Below, in pieces: positions 1 to 7,326 of a stretch of 8,877 nucleotides of DNA. Location of the stretch: positions 1 to 8,877 of the forward strand of contig CANNLB010000049.1 in NCBI GenBank assembly GCA_947505565.1, written 5' to 3'. The notes beneath the pieces are model-generated. The model was not told the origin of the DNA, ran no database searches, and worked only from the letters and a program-made list of their open reading frames with translations. Made by a program: the position numbers and the translations under genes. Every line of letters starts with the position of its first letter. Positions within the stretch are counted from its first letter, which is position 1. The stretch is from Acidobacteriota bacterium. Lineage in GTDB: Bacteria > Acidobacteriota > Terriglobia > Bryobacterales > Bryobacteraceae.

Positions 1-120
1 CGGAAGGGCGGACGTGAATTGGAGGGGGTCTCCGGGCATCCAAATCTCGCCGTCGAAATCGACGAAGGGGCGTCGGCATTTCAGCAAACCGCGTTGGGCG
101 TAATCACTCAGGCCGCGCAT
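1..120 (-). CDS. Partial small protein, paralogue of the upstream two-repeat protein
   Basis: This is the first 40 codons of a minus-strand gene that leaves the window at its left edge. It starts with ATG at 120-118 and overlaps the end of the preceding gene by 17 bases, which suggests coupled translation; a clear Shine-Dalgarno sequence is not evident. Aligned without gaps to the first 40 residues of the upstream neighbour, 14 positions are identical, including L4, D6-Y7, G11, F19, D21, D23-G24, P29-G30 and F35. The shared core reads FVDFDG here and FHDYDG in the neighbour, at the same residue numbers (19-24). The two genes are therefore very likely a tandem duplication. No signal peptide or membrane segment is visible in this part. 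I do not recognise a function. Confidence 0.6.
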   Translation of the reverse strand, partial: MRGLSDYAQRGLLKCRRPFVDFDGEIWMPGDPLQFTSALP

Positions 121-604
121 CGAAGGGGAGCTCAAAATATCGTTCGGGGTAGAGCAGGACGGCGGCGTGAGCCGGGTTCTGCTCGTCGAGGTGAAGGACC
201 GGGCCGGAGTGGCCCTGAAACAGATGGATCATCTGGGTCTGGTCGCGTTCGTGCACCGCCCAGAGAATCTGATCGCCGGCGCGATAGGTGCGGCCATCGA
301 GATCGGCGAACTCCGCCGTCACCGGTAGCGCCGGGCCGTTGGTGTACCAGGCGAGGCGGGGGAGGGGAAGGGCGAAATAGCGTTCCGGATGGGAGACGAC
401 GTCTCGATCGGTGGGGACGTCCCCGGAGAGACGAAGTACCGTCTGACCATTGGAAGAGAAGGTATAACCGGCCTCGTACGGCACGTAGTTATAAAAGTCG
501 AACTCAATGGATTGGCCAGGGCTTAGGCATTGGCCGTCGTAGTCGTGGAACTCACGCACCACCAATAAGGGGCCGCAGCATTCGTAGTCAGTTAACTGGC
601 TCAA
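104..604 (-). CDS. Small hypothetical protein made of two ~80-residue repeats
   Basis: This is a 166-residue protein of unknown function. The start is TTG at 604-602, overlapping the TGA of the upstream gene in the sequence TTGA. A GGAG motif 8 bases before it supports this start, and so does alignment with the downstream paralogue, whose ATG falls at the same place. The protein consists of two units offset by exactly 80 residues: VREFHDYDG (16-24) matches TAEFADLDG (96-104), and HPERYFALP (72-80) matches YPERYFELP (152-160). There is no signal peptide or transmembrane segment, so it is probably cytoplasmic. The pattern F-x-D-x-DG followed by a Gly and aromatic residues loosely recalls DUF3601-type domains, but this is from memory and unconfirmed. 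It is the fifth gene of the glnA operon, so it may be co-expressed with nitrogen genes without sharing their role. Confidence 0.72.
   Translation of the reverse strand: MSQLTDYECCGPLLVVREFHDYDGQCLSPGQSIEFDFYNYVPYEAGYTFSSNGQTVLRLSGDVPTDRDVVSHPERYFALPLPRLAWYTNGPALPVTAEFADLDGRTYRAGDQILWAVHERDQTQMIHLFQGHSGPVLHLDEQNPAHAAVLLYPERYFELPFDARPE
122..565 (-). repeat. Two diverged tandem protein repeats within one gene
   Basis: Codons 14-81 (bases 362-565) and 94-161 (bases 122-325) encode related units spaced exactly 80 residues apart. Both carry an EF-x-D-x-DG box near the start and a PERYF-x-LP box at the end. The similarity is at protein level; the DNA has diverged. A third unit begins in the next gene (residues 14-40 of that protein). 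Confidence 0.65.
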
Positions 605-1404
605 CGGAGCTTCTCCAATTCATGTCGCAAAAGAGGGTTCTCCGGATAGTCTCGCACGAGTCCGCCCAGCCAGTCTTTGGCCTCTGGTTTCTGCTTGTCG
701 CGCAGGGCGGCGACAGCGAGTAGAATTCTGGCAAACGGGCCAAGATATCGGCCATTTTTGGCCGCGAACTTGAGCTGTTCGATCGCGATTTGCTTCGAGC
801 CCTTCGTGTCTTCGAACTTGACGAACCACTTGACGAAGAAGGGGAGGCTGTCGAGCAGGTACTCGCTGAGGCCGGTTGTGAGGTAGGCATCGCCGTAGTT
901 TTTGTCGGTGGCGATTAGGCGCTTGGCGTAGCTATGGGAGGTCTTGGCGTAGGTGAGCGATCCGAGTTGGCGTTTTTCGACGAAGGCGGCGTAGTCGGTG
1001 GTGAGGCCCCAGGAGAGCGAGAGCGAGAAAAGTGCGGCGGTGTCGTTCGGATTCTTCAAGAGGGCGGCATCCGCGTGTTCGCGGGCCTGCTGGGCGGCCC
1101 AGTAGAAGGCGGCGCGGGTTTGTGGATCGGCCTTCAGCTTTTTCTTGGCGGCGATGCGGTCGTCGTCGAGGAAGAAATCGGTTTGGAGGATGCTGAGGCG
1201 GTCAAGCTCTTGAAAGACTAAGGAAGCGGCTCGCGTGGTGTAGCCCAGAGGATCTTGCGGCTGTTGCCCGATATGCTGATCGATGAGCCCTTGGGCGCTC
1301 TTGAAGTCGAAGTTGTACATGCGCTGATAAGCGCGGTCGAGCAGCGGCGGGTCAGCAGCAGGGACGAGGACGGGCAGGGAAACGAGGAAAAGAAGAAAGC
1401 GCAT
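601..1404 (-). CDS. Secreted TPR-like helical repeat protein
   Basis: This 267-residue protein has a short Sec signal peptide: Arg2, a hydrophobic core LLFLVSLPVLV, and likely cleavage near PAA-D at residues 16-18. It is probably exported to the periplasm. The rest looks like stacked helical pairs of the tetratricopeptide type, for example DRAYQRMYNFDFKSAQGLID (24-43), an alanine-rich stretch around AREHADAALLKNPNDTAAL, and a final unit ending DYPENPLLRHELEKLR. Such proteins usually act as protein-binding scaffolds; no enzyme motif is visible. The ATG shares one base with the glnE stop (TAATG), so translation is probably coupled to GlnE. The link to nitrogen control may be only positional. 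Secreted TPR proteins of this kind are common in Acidobacteria, but no specific family can be named. Confidence 0.8.
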   Translation of the reverse strand: MRFLLFLVSLPVLVPAADPPLLDRAYQRMYNFDFKSAQGLIDQHIGQQPQDPLGYTTRAASLVFQELDRLSILQTDFFLDDDRIAAKKKLKADPQTRAAFYWAAQQAREHADAALLKNPNDTAALFSLSLSWGLTTDYAAFVEKRQLGSLTYAKTSHSYAKRLIATDKNYGDAYLTTGLSEYLLDSLPFFVKWFVKFEDTKGSKQIAIEQLKFAAKNGRYLGPFARILLAVAALRDKQKPEAKDWLGGLVRDYPENPLLRHELEKLR

Positions 1405-4037
1405 TAGACAGCAAAGAGGCGGTCGAAGATTTCGCGCGTGCGGCTGCGGATCTGTTCCACTTTATCGGGAAGCGGCTGGTCATGCAAATGGAGCGGCGTC
1501 CAGCGGCTGATGATGTCGGTGAGCATGTCCAGATGGAGTTGCGATTTGGGGAGGTTGGGTTCAGCGTGGCCGAAGATCACGCGGAGACCATGGTCGAGCG
1601 CGCGATAGAACGTGGCGGCATCGCGTAGAAAGTTGGCGTCTCCGGGGTCGAGATGGCCCATCTCCTCGATGACTTCGATCCGGCGCGGGGTGGACAATTG
1701 TTTGAAGAAAAACCCAGCGCTCTTGAGTCGGAGGTACATCAGGATGAAGTCGATATCGTAGTAGCCGCCCGAGCCGGCCTTCAGGGGCTGTGCGGCGCCG
1801 AGTTCCCGTTCCAGGCGCAGGCGCATGCGGCGGAGTTCCGCTCGCGAGCGCCCGGATTGGCCGTAGCGGCGCCAGTCGATACGCTGGAGTTCGTGCAAGA
1901 AGGCCGTCGAAGTTTCGATGTCGCCAGCCACGGCATGTGACTTCATGTACGCCATGCCTTCCCACGCTTCGGCGTGGTGTTCGAAATACTCGCGGAAGGC
2001 GGACTCGGTTTGCACGAGGGCGCCGGCTCGGCCGTTGGGGCGAAGGCGGGAATCGACGGCGAACATCATGCCCTCGCCGGTGTAGGCGCTGAGGATCTCG
2101 ATGAGCCGTTCGGCGACTCGGGACCACTGCGGAAGCTCTTCGGCGACCGCGTTGGGAAGGGCGAAGACGAGGTCGGCGTCCGAACCGAGATCGAACTCGC
2201 GCATGCCGAGCCGACCAAGAGCGATGACCTTTAGGTGCGGCGGCAGGTCCGGCCCGGCGGCGATGCGATAGGCCGAGGCGATGACCCATTCCCCGAGTTG
2301 GGATGCCCTATCGAGGGTCGTAAAGACAGGCAGACGGAGGCAGATGGATTCGGCCTGAATCCGGAACATTTCACGGCGGAAGTAGCGCCGGAGTTCGGCG
2401 GCGCCGACCTCGGGGGGCGGAGGGTTGAGCGGCGCGTTGAAGAGCGCGAACTCGGCGAGCAGATCGGGAGTGCGGACCAGTTGCTCGGTAAGAAACGGAC
2501 TGGTTTCGAAGATGTCCAGGGCATGAGCGGCCAGGACTGGGTCACAGTCGAGCAGAGCGAGCCAGTCGGGTGCGTCCAACATTTTCTCAAGGAAATGCTC
2601 GAAGGCCAGGGCAGATCGATGGAGTGGCCGTGCGGCAAGCACGGCGGCCAGGCGCGGGGCTTTCTGGTCAAGAAAGCGGACGAGGTTTGAAGGCGGAAGG
2701 CTCGGCTCGGGGTTGATTGTGCTGGGCCGCTGGGCGTGGATGACGCGCTCGTAGATTTCGTGAACCTCGGCCAGGTGGAGGTGAAGATGCTGCAGCAAAT
2801 GCTCAGCCGAAACGTCCCCCCCGACTTCGGCGGGCGGCATGCGGCGGGCGGTGTCGGCGGGCTCGGCAGGAAGCGAGTGCGTTTGGCGATCGTCGTCGAA
2901 TTGCAGGCGATGCTCTAAATGGCGTAGGAACTGATAGGCGCTCGTGAGGCGGCTGTACTCAATAGCCGACAGAAGTTCCTTATCGCGGAGCCGGGAGAGG
3001 GCGAGCATCGTGCCGCCGTGGCGGACCCACGGTTCGCGTCCACCATGCAAACGCTGGAGACACTGGACGAGAAACTCGATATCGCGGATGCCGCCGGGCG
3101 AGAGTTTGACGTCGATGTCGGCGGAGTTGAATTTGCGCGACGCGAGTTGTTCGTGGATGCGCAGGCGCGTTTGAGACACCGCCTCAATGGCCGTGAAGTC
3201 GAGTGAAGTGGAGTAGATCAGCGGTTCGACGAATTCCAGCAGGGCTCGGCCGGGGAAGGGCTCTCCGGCGGCGACGCGGGCCTTGATCAGCATTTGCAGC
3301 TCCCAGTCGCGGCCGCGCGTTTGGTAGTACGCCTTGGCGGCGTCCAGCGACATGACAACCTCGCCGTGCTTGCCTTCCGGGCGCAGGCGCAGATCGACGC
3401 GATAGCAGATCCCTTCGGGGGTGTAGCGGCACAGCAGATCCGTGATTTGGTTGGCGACCTTCTTGAAGAATTCCTTGTAGGTGATCGATTCTGGGCCACG
3501 GGTCTCGCCGTTGGCGCCATATAGGAAAATGAGATCGATATCGGAGCTGTAGTTCAGCTCCTGGCCGCCGAGCTTGCCGACGGCGAGGATGGAGAAACCC
3601 GTCGCGGGCAGCCCGTGCCGGAGGGCGTAATGGGCGGCGACGCGGCGGTAGGTCAGATAGACAATTGCGTCGGCGAGGCTGGAGAGTTCGGCGGTCGTCT
3701 CCGACAGATCGGCGAAGCAACGCACGTCCCGGAGGAGGATCCGCAGCATCTCCCGACGGCGGAAGTATGCCAGGTCGACGGCGGCAGGGACGCCGGAGGG
3801 CAGGAATGTTTCGAGCCGATCGGCGAACTGGTCGGTGGAGTACGACTGATGCAGAGCGTTGCGGGCGCAAAGGTCTTCGAGCCAATCGGGGTGTTGGATG
3901 ATTTCCTCGGACAGGAATCGGGAGTGGGCGAAAAGAGCGAGCGCCGATTGATAGGCCGAGGGACTGCGTTGGATGCGCGCAAAGGCGTCCGGGTCGTGGT
4001 GCTCTAACCGCTGTAGGTAATCGTTGGCGATCAACAT
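1404..4037 (-). CDS. glnE: Bifunctional glutamine synthetase adenylyltransferase/adenylyl-removing enzyme
   Basis: GlnE transfers AMP from ATP to a tyrosine of glutamine synthetase when nitrogen is plentiful and removes it when nitrogen is scarce. In well-studied bacteria PII and glutamine steer the choice. The 877-residue protein (E. coli, about 946) has the expected two nucleotidyltransferase halves. The N-terminal, de-adenylylating half has GKLGGQELNYSSDIDLIF (154-171), DLRLRPEGKHG (215-225) and GGIRDIEFLVQ (315-325). The C-terminal, adenylylating half has GRLGMREFDLGSDADLVF (608-625), VDSRLRPNGRAG (661-672) and GGYYDIDFILMYL (757-769). Both metal-binding SD-x-D motifs are intact. The usual KLGG of the second half reads RLGM here. 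The ATG at 4037-4035 lies inside the end of the MOSC gene (7-base overlap) without a good Shine-Dalgarno, so translation is probably coupled. Its substrate GlnA is encoded two genes upstream in the same operon. Confidence 0.97.
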   Translation of the reverse strand: MLIANDYLQRLEHHDPDAFARIQRSPSAYQSALALFAHSRFLSEEIIQHPDWLEDLCARNALHQSYSTDQFADRLETFLPSGVPAAVDLAYFRRREMLRILLRDVRCFADLSETTAELSSLADAIVYLTYRRVAAHYALRHGLPATGFSILAVGKLGGQELNYSSDIDLIFLYGANGETRGPESITYKEFFKKVANQITDLLCRYTPEGICYRVDLRLRPEGKHGEVVMSLDAAKAYYQTRGRDWELQMLIKARVAAGEPFPGRALLEFVEPLIYSTSLDFTAIEAVSQTRLRIHEQLASRKFNSADIDVKLSPGGIRDIEFLVQCLQRLHGGREPWVRHGGTMLALSRLRDKELLSAIEYSRLTSAYQFLRHLEHRLQFDDDRQTHSLPAEPADTARRMPPAEVGGDVSAEHLLQHLHLHLAEVHEIYERVIHAQRPSTINPEPSLPPSNLVRFLDQKAPRLAAVLAARPLHRSALAFEHFLEKMLDAPDWLALLDCDPVLAAHALDIFETSPFLTEQLVRTPDLLAEFALFNAPLNPPPPEVGAAELRRYFRREMFRIQAESICLRLPVFTTLDRASQLGEWVIASAYRIAAGPDLPPHLKVIALGRLGMREFDLGSDADLVFALPNAVAEELPQWSRVAERLIEILSAYTGEGMMFAVDSRLRPNGRAGALVQTESAFREYFEHHAEAWEGMAYMKSHAVAGDIETSTAFLHELQRIDWRRYGQSGRSRAELRRMRLRLERELGAAQPLKAGSGGYYDIDFILMYLRLKSAGFFFKQLSTPRRIEVIEEMGHLDPGDANFLRDAATFYRALDHGLRVIFGHAEPNLPKSQLHLDMLTDIISRWTPLHLHDQPLPDKVEQIRSRTREIFDRLFAV

Positions 4038-4525
4038 GGATCCGAAAGGAGGACGATCGGGTCACCGGGTCGGATCACGCCGGTCCGCAAGATTTTGACG
4101 TAGAAGCCAGCGAGGCCCCAACGGTGGGATCGGGGTCGGCCGGCCTTCACGTCGGCGTCGTAGACGGCTTTGCCGATGGCGGGGCCGTAAGGATGAAGGG
4201 CGCGGCAGGGCTCCCTCATTTTGGTTAGTTCAATTTCTACTTCGCCGAGGCGGTACCGTTGGCCCAAGCGGAGGGCGCCGCGGTCGAGGCCGACCGTGGT
4301 CACGTTCTCACCCAGCGCGCCAGGGTAGACGGGGAACCCGGCGGCTTTGAGCTCTTCGAGGCCTTCGGCCGTGAGCAGAAGCAACGCTTGGTTCGGACCG
4401 CCGTGGTACTTGCGGTTTTTCTGGACGTCACCGGCGATGCCGAGCGGCGTCACGTGGGCTTCCAGAATCGGAAGCTTCGGGACGCCGCCCCGGGAAATAG
4501 CGAGTTGGAGAACGGTAGGCAACAA
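4031..4525 (-). CDS. MOSC-domain protein (YiiM-like)
   Basis: This 164-residue single-domain protein resembles the MOSC family, named after the molybdenum cofactor sulfurase C-terminal domain. Stand-alone members are thought to bind molybdenum cofactor or move sulfur, and YiiM-type members reduce N-hydroxylated compounds. Visible landmarks are HGGPNQALLLL (41-51), GALGENVTTVGLD (69-81) and the conserved cysteine, Cys107 in MREPCRALHPYG. There is no signal peptide, so it is probably cytosolic. The frame is closed by a TAG just upstream, leaving TTG at 4525 or the next TTG at 4522 as the only plausible starts; neither has a good Shine-Dalgarno. The gene begins 8 bases after glnA and overlaps glnE by 7 bases. 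Placing a MOSC protein between GlnA and its modifying enzyme has no obvious functional explanation. The family call is firm; the substrate is unknown. Confidence 0.9.
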   Translation of the reverse strand: MLPTVLQLAISRGGVPKLPILEAHVTPLGIAGDVQKNRKYHGGPNQALLLLTAEGLEELKAAGFPVYPGALGENVTTVGLDRGALRLGQRYRLGEVEIELTKMREPCRALHPYGPAIGKAVYDADVKAGRPRSHRWGLAGFYVKILRTGVIRPGDPIVLLSDPC

Positions 4526-4533
4526 ATTCTAGT

Positions 4534-5943
4534 TTAGATGTCGTAGTAGAGCGCGAATTCGTAAGGGTGGGGCCGGAGCCGAACCGCGTCGGCTTCGTGG
4601 TGCCGTTTATACGAAATATACGTCTCGATCAACTCTTCGGTAAACACGTCGCCTTTCAGCAAAAAGTTGTGATCGTCCTCCAGACAATTCAGCGCTTCTT
4701 CGAGCGAAGCGGGCATGGAGGCGACCGACTTCATCTCTTCCGGCGACAGGTCGTAAATGTCCTTGTCGAGCGGTTCGCCGGGGGAGATTTTGTGCAGGAT
4801 TCCATCAAGTCCGGCCATCATCATCGCGGCGAAGCCGAGGTAGGGATTGCAGGCGGGATCCGGGGGGCGGAATTCGACGCGCTTCGATTTCGGGCTGGCC
4901 GAATACATTGGGATGCGGCAGGCGGCCGAGCGGTTGCGGCGGCTGTAGGCGAGGTTCACGGGGGCTTCGTAGCCGGGGACAAGACGCTTATAAGAATTCG
5001 TCGTCGGGGCGATGATGGCCGACAGGGCGCGAGCGTGTTTCAGCAAACCACCGGTGTACCAAAGCGCCATCTGGCTGAGACCAGCGTAGCCGTCGCCGGC
5101 AAACAGCGGCTTGCCATCCTTCCACAACGACTGGTGGCAATGCATTCCGGAGCCGGCATCGCCATAGATCGGCTTGGGCATGAACGTGACGGTTTTACCG
5201 TACTGGTGGGCGACGTTCCGGACGACGTATTTATACGTCATCATGTTGTCGGCGGACTTGACGAGGGTGTCGTAGCGCTGATCGATTTCGCACTGGCCGC
5301 CCGAAGCGACTTCGTGGTGATGGCATTCGATGACGAGGCCGCAGGACTCCATAACCTCTACCATCTCGGCACGGAGATCCTGATAATGGTCGGTCGGCGG
5401 GACGGGGAAGTAGCCCTCTTTATAGCGCGGGCGGTAGCCGTGGTTGTTCGACTCCCGACCGGTATTCCAGCGGCCCTCTTCGGCGTCGATGTAGTAATAG
5501 CCGGAGTTCGGGGTGCAGTCGAAGCGAATGTTATCGAAAACGAAGAACTCGGCTTCGGCGCCGACAAAACAGGTGTCGGCGATGCCGGTGGAGCGGAGAT
5601 AGGCCTCGGCCTTCTGGGCGATGTGGCGGGGGTCGCGTTCGTAGGACTGGCGCGTGATGGGGTCCTTGACCATGCCGGTCATGACGAGGGTGGGGGTCTC
5701 GTAGAAAGGGTCCATCATGGCGGTGGAGGGATCCGGGATCAGGATCATGTCCGATTCGTTGATGGCAGCCCAGCCGCGGATGGAGGAGCCGTCGATGCCG
5801 AAGCCGTCTTCGAACGCGTCCTCGGTGAGCATGGCGATGGGGTAGGAAATGTGGTGCTGAAGGCCGGGAATATCGGTGAAGCGCATGTCAAGCTGCTTGG
5901 CACCACTTTCCTGGGCGAACGCGAGAACGTCTTTGGGACTCAT
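4534..5943 (-). CDS. glnA: Type I glutamine synthetase, adenylylation-regulated
   Basis: GlnA makes glutamine from glutamate, ammonia and ATP in the cytoplasm, as a dodecamer in this family, and is the main entry point for ammonia. The protein is 469 residues, the same as E. coli GlnA. Family landmarks are [11 protein letters not shown] (48-58), the metal-binding [10 protein letters not shown] (128-137), [14 protein letters not shown] (208-221), GMHCHQS (266-272), NRSAACRIP (337-345) and [15 protein letters not shown] (355-369). The modification site is present as [11 protein letters not shown] with Tyr397, matching the adenylylated tyrosine of E. coli and fitting the nearby glnE. I chose the ATG at 5943 because GGAG lies 5 bases upstream and the protein then begins like its relatives. 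The frame stays open for 51 more codons upstream, but that stretch is antisense to xseA and unlike the family. It is the first gene of the leftward operon. Confidence 0.98.
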   Translation of the reverse strand: MSPKDVLAFAQESGAKQLDMRFTDIPGLQHHISYPIAMLTEDAFEDGFGIDGSSIRGWAAINESDMILIPDPSTAMMDPFYETPTLVMTGMVKDPITRQSYERDPRHIAQKAEAYLRSTGIADTCFVGAEAEFFVFDNIRFDCTPNSGYYYIDAEEGRWNTGRESNNHGYRPRYKEGYFPVPPTDHYQDLRAEMVEVMESCGLVIECHHHEVASGGQCEIDQRYDTLVKSADNMMTYKYVVRNVAHQYGKTVTFMPKPIYGDAGSGMHCHQSLWKDGKPLFAGDGYAGLSQMALWYTGGLLKHARALSAIIAPTTNSYKRLVPGYEAPVNLAYSRRNRSAACRIPMYSASPKSKRVEFRPPDPACNPYLGFAAMMMAGLDGILHKISPGEPLDKDIYDLSPEEMKSVASMPASLEEALNCLEDDHNFLLKGDVFTEELIETYISYKRHHEADAVRLRPHPYEFALYYDI

Positions 5944-5971
5944 GGAAGCTCCGGGGTGAGAGAATCGGGGG
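5944..5971. promoter_or_regulatory. 28-base divergent glnA/xseA intergenic region with both ribosome binding sites
   Basis: Only 28 bases separate the glnA and xseA start codons. The minus strand carries GGAG (5949-5952) five bases before the glnA ATG. The plus strand carries a GGGGTGAG stretch (5953-5960) 11 bases before the xseA ATG, a weaker site, plus a GGGGG directly before it. There is no room for two promoters here, so promoter elements must extend into the 5' ends of the two coding regions. I saw no convincing sigma-70 or sigma-54 promoter pair for either gene. Confidence 0.6.
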
Positions 5972-7303
5972 ATGGAATTAGCGCCGCGGCGACAGTACAC
6001 GGTGAGCGAACTGACGGGTGAGATTGCGGGGATCCTGTCAAACGAGTTTACAAACATTTGGGTGAGCGGGGAAGTCTCCGGGTTAAAGGTGGCCACGAGC
6101 GGCCACGCTTACTTCACATTGAAAGACGGCGGGGCGCAGATTAAGTGCGCATGCTGGAAGGGAAGTTATCGGCTTTTGCGGTTTAAACCGAACGATGGCC
6201 TCGCCGTTTTGGCGCGGGGTCGGGTGGAGGTCTATGAGCCGCGCGGCGAGTATCAACTGATCGTCGAAACCATTGAGCCGCTGGGGCAGGGGGCGTTGCA
6301 ACTGGCCTTCGAGCAGCTGAAGAAGCGCCTGGAAGCCGAGGGTTTGTTTGCGACGGCGCGAAAGCGGACGCTGCCTAAACTGCCGCAACGGGTCGGGATT
6401 GTGACGTCGGCGACGGGGGCGGTGATCCGCGATTTCCTGACTGTCATTGAACGGCGATGCCCAGGGCTGCACGTGCGGCTTTGGCCGGCGCAGGTGCAGG
6501 GGACGGGGTCGGCGGAGCAGGTGGTGGAAGGCGTGCGTTACTTTTCGGCCGGCGGTTGGGCCGACGTGGTCGTGGTAGCCCGGGGCGGGGGATCGCTGGA
6601 GGACTTATGGACGTTCAACGAAGAATCCGTCGCCCGGGCGATTTTCGAATGTTCGGTGCCGGTGATCTCCGCCATCGGGCACGAGACCGATTTTACGATT
6701 GCTGACTTCGTCGCGGACTTGCGGGCGCCAACTCCGTCGGCCGCGGCCGAGATTCTGACGGCGACCCGGGAAGCGATGATGGACCAGATCGACAACGCGC
6801 AGTGGAAGATGACGCAGGCGCTGCGCTATCTGATTTCGGTGGCAGCGCGGCGGTGGAGCGCGGTGGGGGTGGAAGGCGTTCAGGCGTCGATCGCGCGGAA
6901 GATCAACCGGGCGCAGCAGCGGGTGGACGATGCCGATTTTGAACTGCGGGGGTTGGGTCGGGGGTTGGTGGGGCAGGCGCGGGAGGATTGGACGGAGTTG
7001 GACGTTCGGCTGCGGCGGTTGGATTTACGGCTGCGCATGGCGGCGGTCCGCGGGCGATTGGAGCGAGCAGAGCGGCGAGGCGCCGAGTTGATGGAACGGC
7101 GTTTAGCAGGAGCGGAGCGGCGATTGGAGGTGGGCCGGGCTACTCTGGAGCAGTTGAGCCCGCTGAAGATTCTCGAGCGCGGGTATGCCGTGGTGATGCG
7201 CTACAACGGGCAAGTAGTGCGGGAAGCCGCGGACGCGATGCCGGGCGAAGGGTTGATCGTACGCTTGGGCAAGGGGGAACTGGCGATCAAGGTCATGGGC
7301 TAG
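5972..7303 (+). CDS. xseA: Exodeoxyribonuclease VII large subunit
   Basis: XseA is the catalytic subunit of exonuclease VII, which degrades single-stranded DNA from both ends into short oligonucleotides and takes part in DNA repair. The 443-residue protein (family about 400-460) begins with an OB-fold DNA-binding domain: [11 protein letters not shown] (8-18), [10 protein letters not shown] (28-37) and HAYFTLKD (45-52). The catalytic core follows with [15 protein letters not shown] (141-155), [16 protein letters not shown] (203-218) and [20 protein letters not shown] (236-255). Next is a long Arg/Glu-rich coiled-coil region (about 265-390), where the small subunits bind in this family. It ends with the typical [13 protein letters not shown] (396-408). 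No xseB follows; the next gene converges from the other strand 23 bases after the stop. The small subunit must be encoded elsewhere. The start fits the family N-terminus. Confidence 0.97.
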   Translation: MELAPRRQYTVSELTGEIAGILSNEFTNIWVSGEVSGLKVATSGHAYFTLKDGGAQIKCACWKGSYRLLRFKPNDGLAVLARGRVEVYEPRGEYQLIVETIEPLGQGALQLAFEQLKKRLEAEGLFATARKRTLPKLPQRVGIVTSATGAVIRDFLTVIERRCPGLHVRLWPAQVQGTGSAEQVVEGVRYFSAGGWADVVVVARGGGSLEDLWTFNEESVARAIFECSVPVISAIGHETDFTIADFVADLRAPTPSAAAEILTATREAMMDQIDNAQWKMTQALRYLISVAARRWSAVGVEGVQASIARKINRAQQRVDDADFELRGLGRGLVGQAREDWTELDVRLRRLDLRLRMAAVRGRLERAERRGAELMERRLAGAERRLEVGRATLEQLSPLKILERGYAVVMRYNGQVVREAADAMPGEGLIVRLGKGELAIKVMG

Positions 7304-7326
7304 CAATCGCGTCAGGCCCGATGGGG

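Noticed and set aside
19..723. 234-codon plus-strand frame at the left end
   Set aside because: It is Arg/Gly-rich and antisense to two coding genes supported by paralogy and coupled starts.
3184..4065. 293-codon minus-strand frame inside glnE
   Set aside because: Its translation is extremely Arg/Pro-rich and it overlaps the conserved N-terminal half of GlnE in another frame, so it is a shadow.
5898..5913. TGGCAC on the plus strand as a sigma-54 promoter
   Set aside because: The second element (TTGC at the fixed spacing) is missing, and the orientation would serve xseA, not glnA.
4567..6021. 484-codon open frame on the plus strand opposite glnA
   Set aside because: It is antisense to a clear glnA gene; long antisense frames are expected in GC-rich coding DNA, and the translation shows no recognisable family or natural start context.
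5944..6096. N-terminal extension of GlnA by 51 residues
   Set aside because: The shorter start has a Shine-Dalgarno sequence and gives exactly the usual family length; the extension is antisense to the conserved OB-fold region of xseA.
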